Positions 43,714 through 51,403 of a stretch of DNA of 64,000 bases are shown in pieces. The stretch is taken from positions 1 through 64,000 of the forward strand of contig JAZRTS010000055.1 in assembly GCA_045652135.1 (NCBI GenBank), written 5' to 3'. A program made the translations under genes and the position numbers. The DNA comes from RGIG7213 sp045652135. Its GTDB lineage: Bacteria > Bacillota > Clostridia > Oscillospirales > CAG-272. How positions within the stretch are numbered: the first letter of the stretch is position 1; every line of letters begins with the position of its first letter. The notes under the pieces are model-generated. The model did not search any database, had not been told where the DNA came from, and worked only from the letters and a program-made list of their open reading frames with translations.

Positions 43714-44676
43714 ATGAAATTAACGCAAAAAGATAAAAATCCATTTGTATATTCCGATTCGAATAAAAGATATCATACTTATGATTACTACATAAAACAT
43801 AAATTCGGGAAAAAGTGCGCCAAAATTCCGCTTGACTGCGGATTTACTTGCCCGAATATAGACGGCACGGCAGGATACGGCGGTTGTATATATTGCTCCG
43901 ACAGGGGATCGGGCGATTTTGCGGCTGAGCCGAGTTTGACCGTTAAAGAACAGCTTGACAAAATGCGCACCGTTATGGAACATAAATGGAAAAACTGCGG
44001 TATCATACCGTATTTTCAAGCGCATACGAATACGCACGCGCCGCTTTACGTCTTGAAAGAAAAGTATGAAGAAGCTCTTTGTTATCCGGATGTTGTTGGT
44101 GTTAATATTGCAACACGTGCTGATGCGCTTCCCGATGATGTGTGTGAATATCTCGGTGAAATAGCAGAGCGAACGGTACTGACCGTTGAGCTTGGACTTC
44201 AGACGGTACACGACAGTACGGCAAAGCTCATAAACCGATGCCACACAACAGAGGATTTTTTAAAAGGGTATCAGAAGCTGCGAAAAACAAGCGACAAAAT
44301 AAATATATGCGTTCATCTGATAAACGGTTTGCCGTATGAAACGTATGATATGATGATACAAACCGCTGAATACGTTGCAAGTCTTGCGCCCGAATTTGTA
44401 AAAATACATTCACTTCACGTTTTGCGTGGCACGCCGCTTGAGAAAATGTATGCGGACGGTAAATTTGCTGTGCTTTCTCAGGATGAGTATGTCGGTATCA
44501 CCGTATCACAAATAGAGCGTTTGCCCGAAAAAACCGTCGTGGCGAGAGTTACGGGTGACGGAGCTAAAAATGCACTTGTAGTACCTCTTTGGAGTATTAA
44601 GAAAACGTGCGTGATAAATGAAATTGACAAGGAGCTTTACAAAAGAGATACGTATCAGGGGAAGCTTTTAAAGTAA
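43714..44676 (+). CDS. Radical SAM protein, TIGR01212/YhcC family
   Basis: A 320-residue radical SAM protein: RYHTYDYYIKHKFGKKCAKIPLDCGFTCPNIDG followed by GGCIYCSDRGSGDF, which together give the family cluster motif with extended Cys spacing, then YFQAHTNTHAP and ELGLQTVHD. The exact reaction is not established. The ATG at 43714 follows AGGT; the frame runs further upstream but overlaps the divergent mrp promoter region. It is followed by its own terminator. Confidence 0.9.
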   Translation: MKLTQKDKNPFVYSDSNKRYHTYDYYIKHKFGKKCAKIPLDCGFTCPNIDGTAGYGGCIYCSDRGSGDFAAEPSLTVKEQLDKMRTVMEHKWKNCGIIPYFQAHTNTHAPLYVLKEKYEEALCYPDVVGVNIATRADALPDDVCEYLGEIAERTVLTVELGLQTVHDSTAKLINRCHTTEDFLKGYQKLRKTSDKINICVHLINGLPYETYDMMIQTAEYVASLAPEFVKIHSLHVLRGTPLEKMYADGKFAVLSQDEYVGITVSQIERLPEKTVVARVTGDGAKNALVVPLWSIKKTCVINEIDKELYKRDTYQGKLLK

Positions 44677-44681
44677 AATAC

Positions 44682-44708
44682 AAAAAAGCCTCAATGAGGC
44701 TTTTTTTG
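44682..44708 (+). terminator. Terminator of the radical SAM gene
   Basis: AAAAGCCTC, loop AAT, GAGGCTTTTTTT immediately after the stop codon. Confidence 0.9.
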
Positions 44709-44976
44709 TGCCATAAAATAAATTGTATTTTGAATATCAAAAAAGACACCTTATGTTTTTGCAGGAAAATAATGGCAAAATATGTGAATGAATTATGAAA
44801 CGTGATACGAAATTTAAATTCAGCTATTGACTGTATATTTTGAATATGTTAACACTATAAATTTATACATTCACAAAATATATTTTGTTTATAAATACGA
44901 TATGGAATTTAATTTTTTAAATAACTATAATTACCATAAAAGATAAAAAAATACAATTAAACCAAATGGAGTAAAT

Positions 44977-45264
44977 ATGAGAACTGAAGATTTCGAATGT
45001 AAAACGCATATTTGTCAGAAAACGGAGGAGGTGTGCATTTCATACTCTTTGTTAAGCTCCTTTGATAATAGCGAAAATGTTTTTTCGATTTCCGTTGCGC
45101 TTTATGAAAACGGTAAGATTGCGGACGAACGATTCGTGTTTGATATTTCACGCAGTAAAGAAGAAGCCGAAAAAATATTCAAGCTGATATATGAAAATTA
45201 CGTTACGCCGTATTCACTCGACGAATGTCTCGACGCGGTTTACGATATTTTATCGGAGAGCTGA
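44977..45264 (+). CDS. DUF6514-like small protein
   Basis: A 95-residue cytoplasmic protein: VCISYSLLSSF, FSISVALYENGKIADERFVFDIS, then KIFKLIYENYVTPYSLDECLDAVYDIL. The pattern of strands followed by a VTPYSL helix resembles DUF6514 of Clostridia. TGGAG is placed eight bases before the ATG. The 270-base AT-rich stretch upstream (44709-44976) holds its presumed promoter and no other visible feature. Function unknown. Confidence 0.65.
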   Translation: MRTEDFECKTHICQKTEEVCISYSLLSSFDNSENVFSISVALYENGKIADERFVFDISRSKEEAEKIFKLIYENYVTPYSLDECLDAVYDILSES

Positions 45265-45294
45265 AATTGTAACAGGTCAGAATGTTAATAAAAA

Positions 45295-45326
45295 AATCAC
45301 CGACAGCATTTAGTCTGTCGGTGATT
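45295..45326. terminator. Bidirectional terminator
   Basis: A 12-bp stem (AATCACCGACAG / CTGTCGGTGATT) with A residues before and a small second hairpin (AACGTGT / ACACGTT) after it, between convergent genes. Confidence 0.85.
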
Positions 45327-45360
45327 GAACGTGTGGAAACACGTTGAGAGAGGCATTATT

Positions 45361-45816
45361 TTATTTATACTTTTTGAAGAAGATAAATGCGCCTGCGCCG
45401 CCTGCAAGTGCAATAGTACCTGCTGCTGCCGCTACGATAATACCCGTCGGGGTGCCTTCGGTGCCCGAAGTGTCGTCGCTTGTGCTGACGGATGCGTTTT
45501 CATCTGATGTATCTTTTTTCGATTCGGCAGAAGGTGAGGAATCGTCTTTCGCTGTGTCCTGCATTTCCTCTGTGTCTTCAACGGGAATGTTTGTATCAGG
45601 TGACGTTATTTCGGGGGCGGCGCTTATCTCGGTATCTGTTGTGAGATCTTCCGTATCAACGGGAGCAGTGCGTTATCCGCTATTGTACCTTTTACAGCAA
45701 GTATCTGATATTTCGGGGTTATCAGGAAAAGGGTCAAGAATACCATCAGCCGATACCATAATTGACAATAACATGGTAATGCAGATAATGATTGGTAATA
45801 ATTTTTTGAAATGCAT
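45361..45816 (-). pseudogene. Broken exported surface protein gene with an internal stop
   Basis: The minus strand has an ATG at 45816 with an AGGAAGGA ribosome binding site and a signal peptide (MHFKKLLPIIICITMLLSIMVSA). After 47 codons an in-frame TAA occurs (45673-45675). The same frame then stays open for 104 codons: an acidic Thr/Asp/Glu/Pro-rich stalk (VDTEDLTTDTEISAAPE onward) and a C-terminal membrane helix (GIIVAAAAGTIALAGGAGAFIFF) ending in KKYK. The whole would make a 151-residue signal-stalk-anchor protein. Around the stop, another frame reads ILAVKGTIADNALLP, so two compensating frameshifts are an alternative to a nonsense mutation. A sequencing error is possible. Confidence 0.65.
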
Positions 45817-45943
45817 AAATCCTTCCTGATATTACATTTATGGTGTTTAACCGTCATATTTTATCACCAATATACATATATACATTGCAAATACATTATG
45901 AGTGAATTGAGTGATGATTGCCCTTTGCTATTTGAAAGAAAAC

Positions 45944-45982
45944 ACCGTACAGGCAGTTCGAAAAGCGAAGTGCCTGTACGGT
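45944..45982 (-). terminator. psd terminator
   Basis: A 12-bp perfect stem (ACCGTACAGGCA / TGCCTGTACGGT) after the psd stop, with a T-rich tract on the minus strand. Confidence 0.8.
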
Positions 45983-45998
45983 ATTATGCAATTTTTAT

Positions 45999-46829
45999 TT
46001 ACAGTGTATTTAGCCGCTGGCCCATAAGTACGGGTGTTTCAATGCCTTCTTGTGTGGCATCAAACAGCTCTTTATTTATATTTGTGCCTTTTGGAAGCAA
46101 GAGTATGACTGTGCTTCCGCCGTACAAAAACATTCCTTTTTCTTCACCTTTTTTTACGGTGCTTTCATCGGTGCGGTGATTATGTATTTTGCCGACGAGC
46201 AGGGCGCCGACCTCCATTTGAACAATATCTCCGAATTTGTCTGTTTTAATTACGGTATACTCTCTGCTGTTTTCGGTAAATACAGGTAACGCTTCAAGTG
46301 CTATCGGTCTTACCGTGTGAAGCTTTCCTTTAATAAAAACGTTTTTTTCTTTAATTCCGTCTGCAGGATAGCAATATCTGTGGTAATGATGTACGCAAAG
46401 CCTGAAGACAAGGCATATCCCGTCTTTGTATTTATCGGCAAGTGCATCATTATTGAGCAAAGAGGGAATTGTATACAGACTCTGCTTCACGGGCAAAACC
46501 GTATCACCGTTTATTTTATACGCACTCAAAAGCCCGTCACACGGTGAAGTGAGCGCAGAGCTGTCAGTATCTACCACACGGCGTCCGTCCTTTATCTTAC
46601 GGCAAAAGCAGTCGTTGAAGCACTTGAAATTATCTGCCTCGTAATCTGAAAGGTCTATATTATTCTTTTTTACAAACGTGGATATAAGGGGCTTTGAAAG
46701 ACGGCAATCAAGAAATTTGCCGCATATCTTTGAAACGAAAGGGGATGAAAGCGGTTTTAAAATTAATCTGCCCGGGGCAGTTTTATAAAGAAAATTAAGC
46801 GTTCTTCCGTCACTGTTTTTTACTGCCAT
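45999..46829 (-). CDS. psd: Phosphatidylserine decarboxylase proenzyme
   Basis: A 276-residue enzyme that makes phosphatidylethanolamine. The SPCDG segment, HHYHRYCYPADG, the VGALLVGKIHNH region and the self-cleavage site GGST (Ser at about 239, which becomes the pyruvoyl group) are present. It is 13 bases after a flippase-like gene and near a PAP2 phosphatase gene, forming a lipid operon. No phosphatidylserine synthase gene is in the window. Confidence 0.95.
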   Translation of the reverse strand: MAVKNSDGRTLNFLYKTAPGRLILKPLSSPFVSKICGKFLDCRLSKPLISTFVKKNNIDLSDYEADNFKCFNDCFCRKIKDGRRVVDTDSSALTSPCDGLLSAYKINGDTVLPVKQSLYTIPSLLNNDALADKYKDGICLVFRLCVHHYHRYCYPADGIKEKNVFIKGKLHTVRPIALEALPVFTENSREYTVIKTDKFGDIVQMEVGALLVGKIHNHRTDESTVKKGEEKGMFLYGGSTVILLLPKGTNINKELFDATQEGIETPVLMGQRLNTL

Positions 46830-46842
46830 ATAATACTCCGAA

Positions 46843-47922
46843 TCATTTATCGTTACGTATTTTTTCTTTGTGTGCTTTTTTTCTCAAAAAGATATATCTT
46901 AAAAGAATAGAAAATCCGCAAATGAATATGCAGAAATAGAATGAAAGGAAACGCGCCAGAAGATCAAGGTGTACTGCCTGGCTTTTCGTCATTATAGAAC
47001 AAAATCCGTTGATCGTTATAGAGTCGTAAATGCCAACGCCTCCGGGTACGGGAACGGTGTTTGCGCCGAGTACGGCATATGCCTGTAAAAACCATATGTC
47101 AACGGCTTCTGAAAACGATTTTCCGATAGTAGCCATATATACGAACGAGCTGACCGCAATCTGTGATATGCGCTGCAAGAAATTCAACAGAAACGCAAGC
47201 CACATTATTTTTTTGTGACGGATAATTATCTTGATACATTTACGGTAATTGTCCATATGTGTATCTAATTTTTGCTGTCTTGCTTCTTCGTTTTTAAGGA
47301 TACGTATTTTACAAAGAAGGTGTATACACCATTTGCATATACGGTGTAAAAGCTTTCTGTTAATGAGAAGCATAAGCAAGAACGAAGCAAGGAACAGCTG
47401 GCATACGAAGCCGACGGTGATAAAGATTCTTGCTGTTACACCGTACGACATGAAAATATCGAATTTGAATATGAAACAAATAATTCCGATAGCCAGAACG
47501 GATATAGTATACATAAAAAGGTTAAGCAACAGCGCGGCGGTTGTCATTACCCCTGATATCCCGTCCTTGACCATAAAATATGCGCTTGCGGGCTGACCGC
47601 CGGTGGCAGACGGTGTGACGGCTGAGAAATATATATCCGCTGCAGAATATATAAATCCGTGTCGGATTTTTGTTTTATAACCGAAGCCGCGGCATATGAC
47701 GGTCAAAGCCATACCCTCAAAAACGATGAACATCACCATACTTAAAACAGAGGTAAATATCCATTCGGGAGATGCCGTTCTTATATAAGTGAAAAATTCA
47801 CCAAAGGAAAAGTCCTGGCTTACCCATATTATCAGAAATATGCTCAAGAGAGCTATCAGTACGAAAATAAGAGTAAACAGAACGTTTTTATTTTGAAATA
47901 GGCGCAATAATTTATTTTTCAT
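46843..47922 (-). CDS. Lysylphosphatidylglycerol-synthase-like flippase membrane protein (UPF0104)
   Basis: A 359-residue protein with about eight membrane helices and the family features GYKTKIRHGFIYSAADIYFSAVTPSATGGQPASAYFM and ANTVPVPGGVGIYD. It matches the membrane part of MprF/YbhN without the C-terminal synthase domain, so it likely moves lipids across the bilayer rather than modifying them. It lies between the PAP2 gene and psd on one strand. Confidence 0.88.
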   Translation of the reverse strand: MKNKLLRLFQNKNVLFTLIFVLIALLSIFLIIWVSQDFSFGEFFTYIRTASPEWIFTSVLSMVMFIVFEGMALTVICRGFGYKTKIRHGFIYSAADIYFSAVTPSATGGQPASAYFMVKDGISGVMTTAALLLNLFMYTISVLAIGIICFIFKFDIFMSYGVTARIFITVGFVCQLFLASFLLMLLINRKLLHRICKWCIHLLCKIRILKNEEARQQKLDTHMDNYRKCIKIIIRHKKIMWLAFLLNFLQRISQIAVSSFVYMATIGKSFSEAVDIWFLQAYAVLGANTVPVPGGVGIYDSITINGFCSIMTKSQAVHLDLLARFLSFYFCIFICGFSILLRYIFLRKKAHKEKIRNDK

Positions 47923-47935
47923 TTACAATGTTACC

Positions 47936-48601
47936 TTAAAGTTTAACTTGAGCTGAGAATCGGTTGAATATCTTCCACACGGAGAAACGTTTTGAAATAA
48001 ACGCTGATATTTCCACGAAAAGCACACCTGCAATTATATCTATAAAAAAGTGCTGTTTTACTAAAACCGTGGATGCAAAAACGAAGATGGTGAGAATTAA
48101 TTGAAGAACAGGGTACCACTTCGGTGAATTTTTCATCATAAGCGAACCGCGGAAGCACAGCCAACTCGTTACACAGTGCATTGACGGAAACAGATTCACG
48201 GGTGTATCAAGAGTATAAATAAGTTTAGTTATGTTGTCAAAAATACTGTTTCCGACTATTTCGGGACGTACGATAGACGTTGGTATTGCTAAAAAGCATA
48301 TCATGCCGAATATGTTTGCGATAACGTCAGTGGTAAGAATATGATAGCACGCATCTTTATCGGCGTGGCAGTGATATACGTATGAAAAAAACCACTGTAT
48401 GTATGCCAGAACGTAAAACAGTATGAAGAACGGCACGAACGGTATGACATCGTCAATAGGAAGTGAAAGGTCGTAGTGCGTATGGTCTTCTGTTACGAGC
48501 TTTGTGAAAAAGTACTGTGAATATCGGAATATGATGGTTATGGCAAGCGGAATGATCGCATATTCAGGCAGTATATAATATATCCGTTTTTTAAATCCCA
48601 T
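47936..48601 (-). CDS. PAP2 family membrane phosphatase
   Basis: A 221-residue protein with about five or six membrane helices. Phosphatase motifs: FPSMHCVTSWLCF (motif 2, His) and VLVKQHFFIDIIAGVLF (motif 3, His and Asp); the first motif is weak. It is expected to dephosphorylate a lipid phosphate such as phosphatidate or undecaprenyl diphosphate. First gene of the psd operon, with a promoter just upstream. Confidence 0.88.
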   Translation of the reverse strand: MGFKKRIYYILPEYAIIPLAITIIFRYSQYFFTKLVTEDHTHYDLSLPIDDVIPFVPFFILFYVLAYIQWFFSYVYHCHADKDACYHILTTDVIANIFGMICFLAIPTSIVRPEIVGNSIFDNITKLIYTLDTPVNLFPSMHCVTSWLCFRGSLMMKNSPKWYPVLQLILTIFVFASTVLVKQHFFIDIIAGVLFVEISAFISKRFSVWKIFNRFSAQVKL

Positions 48602-48650
48602 ACGTTCACCCGCTTTCTTTAGAGAGTATCATTAAATGATTAACTATAAT

Positions 48651-48679
48651 ATAATACCATATATAATGTGAAAATTCAA
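48651..48679 (-). promoter_or_regulatory. Promoter of the PAP2-flippase-psd operon
   Basis: On the minus strand TTGAAT (48674-48679), 17-base spacer, TATTAT (48651-48656). Confidence 0.65.
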
Positions 48680-48723
48680 TAGAAAATATGCAATTTGCGT
48701 TATACAAATATTTCAAAACAAAA

Positions 48724-48752
48724 ATCCCCCCCGTTTGTGATGAACGGGGGGA
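48724..48752 (-). terminator. pheA terminator
   Basis: A GC-rich stem (CCCCCCGTTC / GAACGGGGGG by approximate pairing with the ATCACAAAC part of the loop) followed on the minus strand by ATTTTTGTTTT, ten bases after the pheA stop. Confidence 0.85.
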
Positions 48753-48762
48753 TAAATGAACG

Positions 48763-49905
48763 TTATATTATTTCCGAATAACTGCCGAGATATTTGAAGT
48801 CCTCGCACATAACGTCAAGTTCGCTCATGAGATGAGCAAATTCGGCGGAATATACTGACGTTTCAAGATCAAAATAGAACATAAATTCGAAATCGCGCTC
48901 AGGTAATGGACGGCTTTCGAGTTTGATAAGGTTTATACCGAGTGAATAAAATCTTGCAAGTACACGGTAAAGCGCACCGGGCTTATGAGGAAGTATCATC
49001 ATAACAGATGTTTTATCAGCGCCGGGGTAAATTTCAAGATTTTTTGAAATACAAATAAATCTCGTGTGATTGTTACCTGCATCCTGAACGCTGCTTTTTA
49101 GCGTGTTGAGTCCGTACAGTTCAGCGCAGTATCTTGACGAAAGCGCGGCGATGTCGCGTCTTTCACTGTTTGCAACGGTTTGCGCCGCAACTGCTGTGTT
49201 TTCGCACGTCGTTATCTTGATGCCGTGTAACGTTTTGAGAAATTCCGAGCACTGCGCAATAGCCTGTTCCTGCGATATAATTTCTTTTATTTCGGAAAGC
49301 TCAACTCCCGGTTTAGCAAGGAGGCTGTGGTCAATTTTAATTCTTGTACTGCGTACGATGTGGAAGTTTCTGTTTATCATAAGGTCATAGACCTTGTTTA
49401 CGGAACCTGCCGTGCTGTTTTCAATAGGGAGTACGCCGTATTTGCACATACCTTTTTCGATAGCCGTAAATACGTGCTCAAATGTTGAGCAGTACATAAT
49501 TTTACTGTCACGGAACAGCTTGTCGCACGCGATCTGAGAATATGCTCCTTCCGTGCCTTGACAGGCAACTATGGGAGATTTCGGGAACAGCTTATCGGTG
49601 TTGTCTATTGCATCCATTATATCGGTATACAATTCGCTTTTCTTGGCAAGTATGCCTCCTTGATATGAACGGCTTAACTCAAACATAAGCGAGTAAAGGA
49701 CACGTACGTAGTCTTTCATATCATCTTCCGCCATATCGCTTACTGCGGCGAGCTTTTCTCTTTCGCGCAGCGCATCGAGAACGGGCAGAGAATTGATCTT
49801 CTTGTATTCTGCTATATCTTTTGCTGTTTCCATTCTTTTTTGGAAAAGTTCAATGAGCTGTGCATCTATTTCGTCTATGTTTTTACGAAGTTCCTTGATG
49901 TCCAT
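48763..49905 (-). CDS. pheA: Bifunctional chorismate mutase/prephenate dehydratase
   Basis: A 380-residue P-protein that turns chorismate into phenylpyruvate. Domains: AroQ-type chorismate mutase (LRKNIDEIDAQLIELFQKRMETAKDIAEYK, residues 5-85), prephenate dehydratase (VACQGTEGAYSQIA, LPIENSTAGSVNKVYDLM, the NHTRFI end, about 110-290) and a C-terminal ACT domain (KPGALYRVLARF, ESRPLP) for Phe feedback. It follows aroF by six bases; both are behind the Phe/Tyr-rich leader. Confidence 0.97.
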   Translation of the reverse strand: MDIKELRKNIDEIDAQLIELFQKRMETAKDIAEYKKINSLPVLDALREREKLAAVSDMAEDDMKDYVRVLYSLMFELSRSYQGGILAKKSELYTDIMDAIDNTDKLFPKSPIVACQGTEGAYSQIACDKLFRDSKIMYCSTFEHVFTAIEKGMCKYGVLPIENSTAGSVNKVYDLMINRNFHIVRSTRIKIDHSLLAKPGVELSEIKEIISQEQAIAQCSEFLKTLHGIKITTCENTAVAAQTVANSERRDIAALSSRYCAELYGLNTLKSSVQDAGNNHTRFICISKNLEIYPGADKTSVMMILPHKPGALYRVLARFYSLGINLIKLESRPLPERDFEFMFYFDLETSVYSAEFAHLMSELDVMCEDFKYLGSYSEII

Positions 49906-49911
49906 TTTCTT

Positions 49912-50913
49912 TTACTCCATTATTTCTCTTATTTTGCGCACTTTGTCCGCGACATCGGCAAACTGCTCAGGCGTGAGTGACTGCGCACCGTCGCACCAAG
50001 CGTGCATGGGATCATTGTGAACCTCTATCATTATACCGTCAGCACCTGCGGCGGCTGCGGCAAGTGCCATCGGCTTTACGAGCTTTGATATGCCCGTTGC
50101 GTGGCTGGGATCGACTATGACGGGGAGATGCGAAAGCTCCTTGAGAAGCGGAACCGCCGCCAAGTCAAGTGTGTTTCTTGTGTATGTTTCGTACGTTCTG
50201 ATTCCTCTTTCGCAAAGGATTATGTTGCAGTTTCCGGCTGACATAATGTATTCCGCACTCATAAGAAGTTCTTTCATAGTGTTGGCAAGTCCGCGCTTGA
50301 GGAGAATGGTCTTGTTCGTCTTGCCGAGCTCTTTAAGAAGCTCGAAGTTCTGCATATTACGTGCTCCGACCTGAATAACGTCAACCTCCTCAAAAAGCGG
50401 AAGGTGGTTGCTGTTCATAATTTCCGTGACAATAGGCATTCCCGTTGCGCGCTTTGCCTCTATAAGAAGCTCAATGCCGGTTGATTTCAAACCCTGAAAA
50501 TCATAAGGAGAGGTTCTCGGCTTGAATGCGCCGCCGCGCAAAAGTCCGGCACCGGCCGCTTTTACGCTTTCGGCAACGGAAATTATCTGTTCACGGGATT
50601 CGACAGAGCAGGGCCCTGCTATCATTGCAAAATTGCCCCCGCCTATTTTTATTCCTCCGATATCAATGACTGTGTCATCGGGGTGAAATTTTTTACTGCA
50701 TTGTTTAAACGGCTCGCTTACCTTTTTTACGCTTTCGACGATATCCAGGCTTGCGATAAGATCTATATCAATGTTTGACGTATCGCCTATAAGTCCGATG
50801 ACAGTATAGTTGTGTCCCTCGGAAATATGAACATCAATATTCTGAATCTTAAGCCACTGTACGAGAGTGTCCATCTGCTCGTGTGTAGTACCTTTTTTGA
50901 GAACCGCAATCAT
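49912..50913 (-). CDS. aroF: 3-deoxy-7-phosphoheptulonate synthase
   Basis: A 333-residue DAHP synthase of the AroA-beta/KDO8P-like type, the first step of aromatic amino acid synthesis. An N-terminal ferredoxin-like domain (residues 1-70) for regulation precedes the barrel with AGPCSVESREQI, RGGAFKPRTSPYDFQG, EIMNSNHLP, KRGLANTMKE and VDPSHATG. The ribosome binding site is AAAGGGAG. Transcription has to pass the leader terminator at 50944-50971. Confidence 0.97.
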   Translation of the reverse strand: MIAVLKKGTTHEQMDTLVQWLKIQNIDVHISEGHNYTVIGLIGDTSNIDIDLIASLDIVESVKKVSEPFKQCSKKFHPDDTVIDIGGIKIGGGNFAMIAGPCSVESREQIISVAESVKAAGAGLLRGGAFKPRTSPYDFQGLKSTGIELLIEAKRATGMPIVTEIMNSNHLPLFEEVDVIQVGARNMQNFELLKELGKTNKTILLKRGLANTMKELLMSAEYIMSAGNCNIILCERGIRTYETYTRNTLDLAAVPLLKELSHLPVIVDPSHATGISKLVKPMALAAAAAGADGIMIEVHNDPMHAWCDGAQSLTPEQFADVADKVRKIREIME

Positions 50914-50943
50914 TTTAATATATCTCCCTTTGAAAAATTACAT

Positions 50944-50971
50944 AAAAAACGGCACGAATCTTCGTGCCGCT
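50944..50971 (-). terminator. Attenuator terminator of aroF-pheA
   Basis: On the minus strand the stem CGGCACGA / TCGTGCCG (8 bp, extended by A-U pairs) is followed by six T residues and lies only 30 bases before the aroF start, inside the leader transcript. Its 5' arm (50961-50972) can instead pair with the end of the leader reading frame (51006-51016). Confidence 0.88.
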
Positions 50972-51069
50972 AAAACCCTTAATTATATATTGGGATGAAA
51001 AATTCAGCAACACAAAGAACTATTACCTCTAAAGCAAAAGCAAAAGTAATAGTAAAAGTATGTAGCTGT
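50961..51069 (-). promoter_or_regulatory. Attenuator leader with alternative pairings 1:2 and 2:3
   Basis: Reading the minus-strand RNA: segment 1 (ACAGCUACAUA, 51059-51069, Thr9-Tyr12 codons) pairs with segment 2 (around UGUGUUGCUG, 51005-51014) with one mismatch and one G-U. Segment 2 (UUUGUGUUGCU, 51006-51016) pairs over 11 bp, three of them G-U, with segment 3 (AGCGGCACGAA, 50962-50972), the 5' arm of the terminator. Stalling on Phe/Tyr codons would mask segment 1 and free segment 2 to block the terminator. Hand-folded only. Confidence 0.75.
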
Positions 51070-51093
51070 AAAGCAAAACTTTTTCATTTTCAT
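51004..51093 (-). CDS. Phe/Tyr-rich leader peptide of the aroF-pheA operon
   Basis: A 29-codon minus-strand frame, beginning MKMKKFCFTATYFYYYFCFC and ending with TGA. It has six Phe and four Tyr codons, nearly all between codons 6 and 21. AGGGG lies four to five bases before the ATG, which is a good ribosome binding site. It precedes the attenuator and the two genes that start and branch phenylalanine synthesis. Low charged tRNA-Phe or tRNA-Tyr would stall the ribosome in this stretch. By analogy with enteric pheL it is a regulatory peptide, not a functional product. It is too short for ordinary gene callers. Confidence 0.85.
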   Translation of the reverse strand: MKMKKFCFTATYFYYYFCFCFRGNSSLCC

Positions 51094-51239
51094 ATAACCC
51101 CTATTAGTTCTGTAACGATAATAACACAACAAATCACAAATAATAAGAATTTTTTTTGTTTATTTGGTAAACTTTAAATTTATTTTACTGAATTTGAAAA
51201 AATAATTTCAGTTTTTCAGATTTATTTTTTCTAAAAGTA

Positions 51240-51268
51240 TTGACAAGATGAAAGTTTTGTGGTAATAT
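51240..51268 (+). promoter_or_regulatory. Promoter of tRNA-Lys
   Basis: Perfect TTGACA (51240-51245), 17-base spacer, TAATAT (51263-51268), about 24 bases before the tRNA. Confidence 0.8.
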
Positions 51269-51291
51269 AAACAACGTTGTGAAAACAACAC

Positions 51292-51367
51292 GATCCATTA
51301 GCTCAGAAGGTAGAGCACTTGACTTTTAATCAAGGTGTCCGGAGTTCGACTCTCCGATGGATCACCA
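51292..51367 (+). tRNA. tRNA-Lys (anticodon TTT)
   Basis: A complete 76-base cloverleaf: acceptor stem GATCCAT / ATGGATC, D arm GCTC..GAGC, anticodon stem CTTGA / TCAAG with loop CTTTTAA (anticodon TTT), T arm CGGAG-TTCGACT-CTCCG, and an encoded CCA end after the discriminator A. It reads AAA and AAG lysine codons. It stands alone with its own promoter and terminator. Confidence 0.97.
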
Positions 51368-51368
51368 G

Positions 51369-51400
51369 AAAAGCGACAAGGTTTTCTTGTCGCTTTTTTA
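51369..51400 (+). terminator. tRNA-Lys terminator
   Basis: AAGCGACAAG, loop GTTTT, CTTGTCGCTT followed by T residues. Confidence 0.9.
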
Positions 51401-51403
51401 ATT

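Noticed and set aside
44709..44976. Possible regulatory RNA in the 268-base AT-rich gap
   Set aside because: No stable hairpin, no riboswitch-like conserved core and no good promoter pair could be seen; it is treated as the upstream region of the DUF6514-like gene.
45344..45829. Plus-strand 161-codon frame rich in Ser and Val
   Set aside because: It lies antisense to the broken surface protein gene, whose minus-strand side has a ribosome site, signal peptide and membrane anchor. The low-complexity stalk explains the long open frame on the opposite strand.
50995..51177. Plus-strand 60-codon frame rich in Lys and Ala
   Set aside because: It is the mirror of the Phe/Tyr leader peptide and attenuator on the minus strand; it has no ribosome binding site, and its KAKAK pattern is simply the complement of Phe/Cys/Tyr codons.
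50914..51180. T-box riboswitch before aroF
   Set aside because: The T-box core sequence (AGGGTGGnACCGCG-like antiterminator bulge) is not present; the leader instead has a Phe/Tyr reading frame and overlapping pairings.
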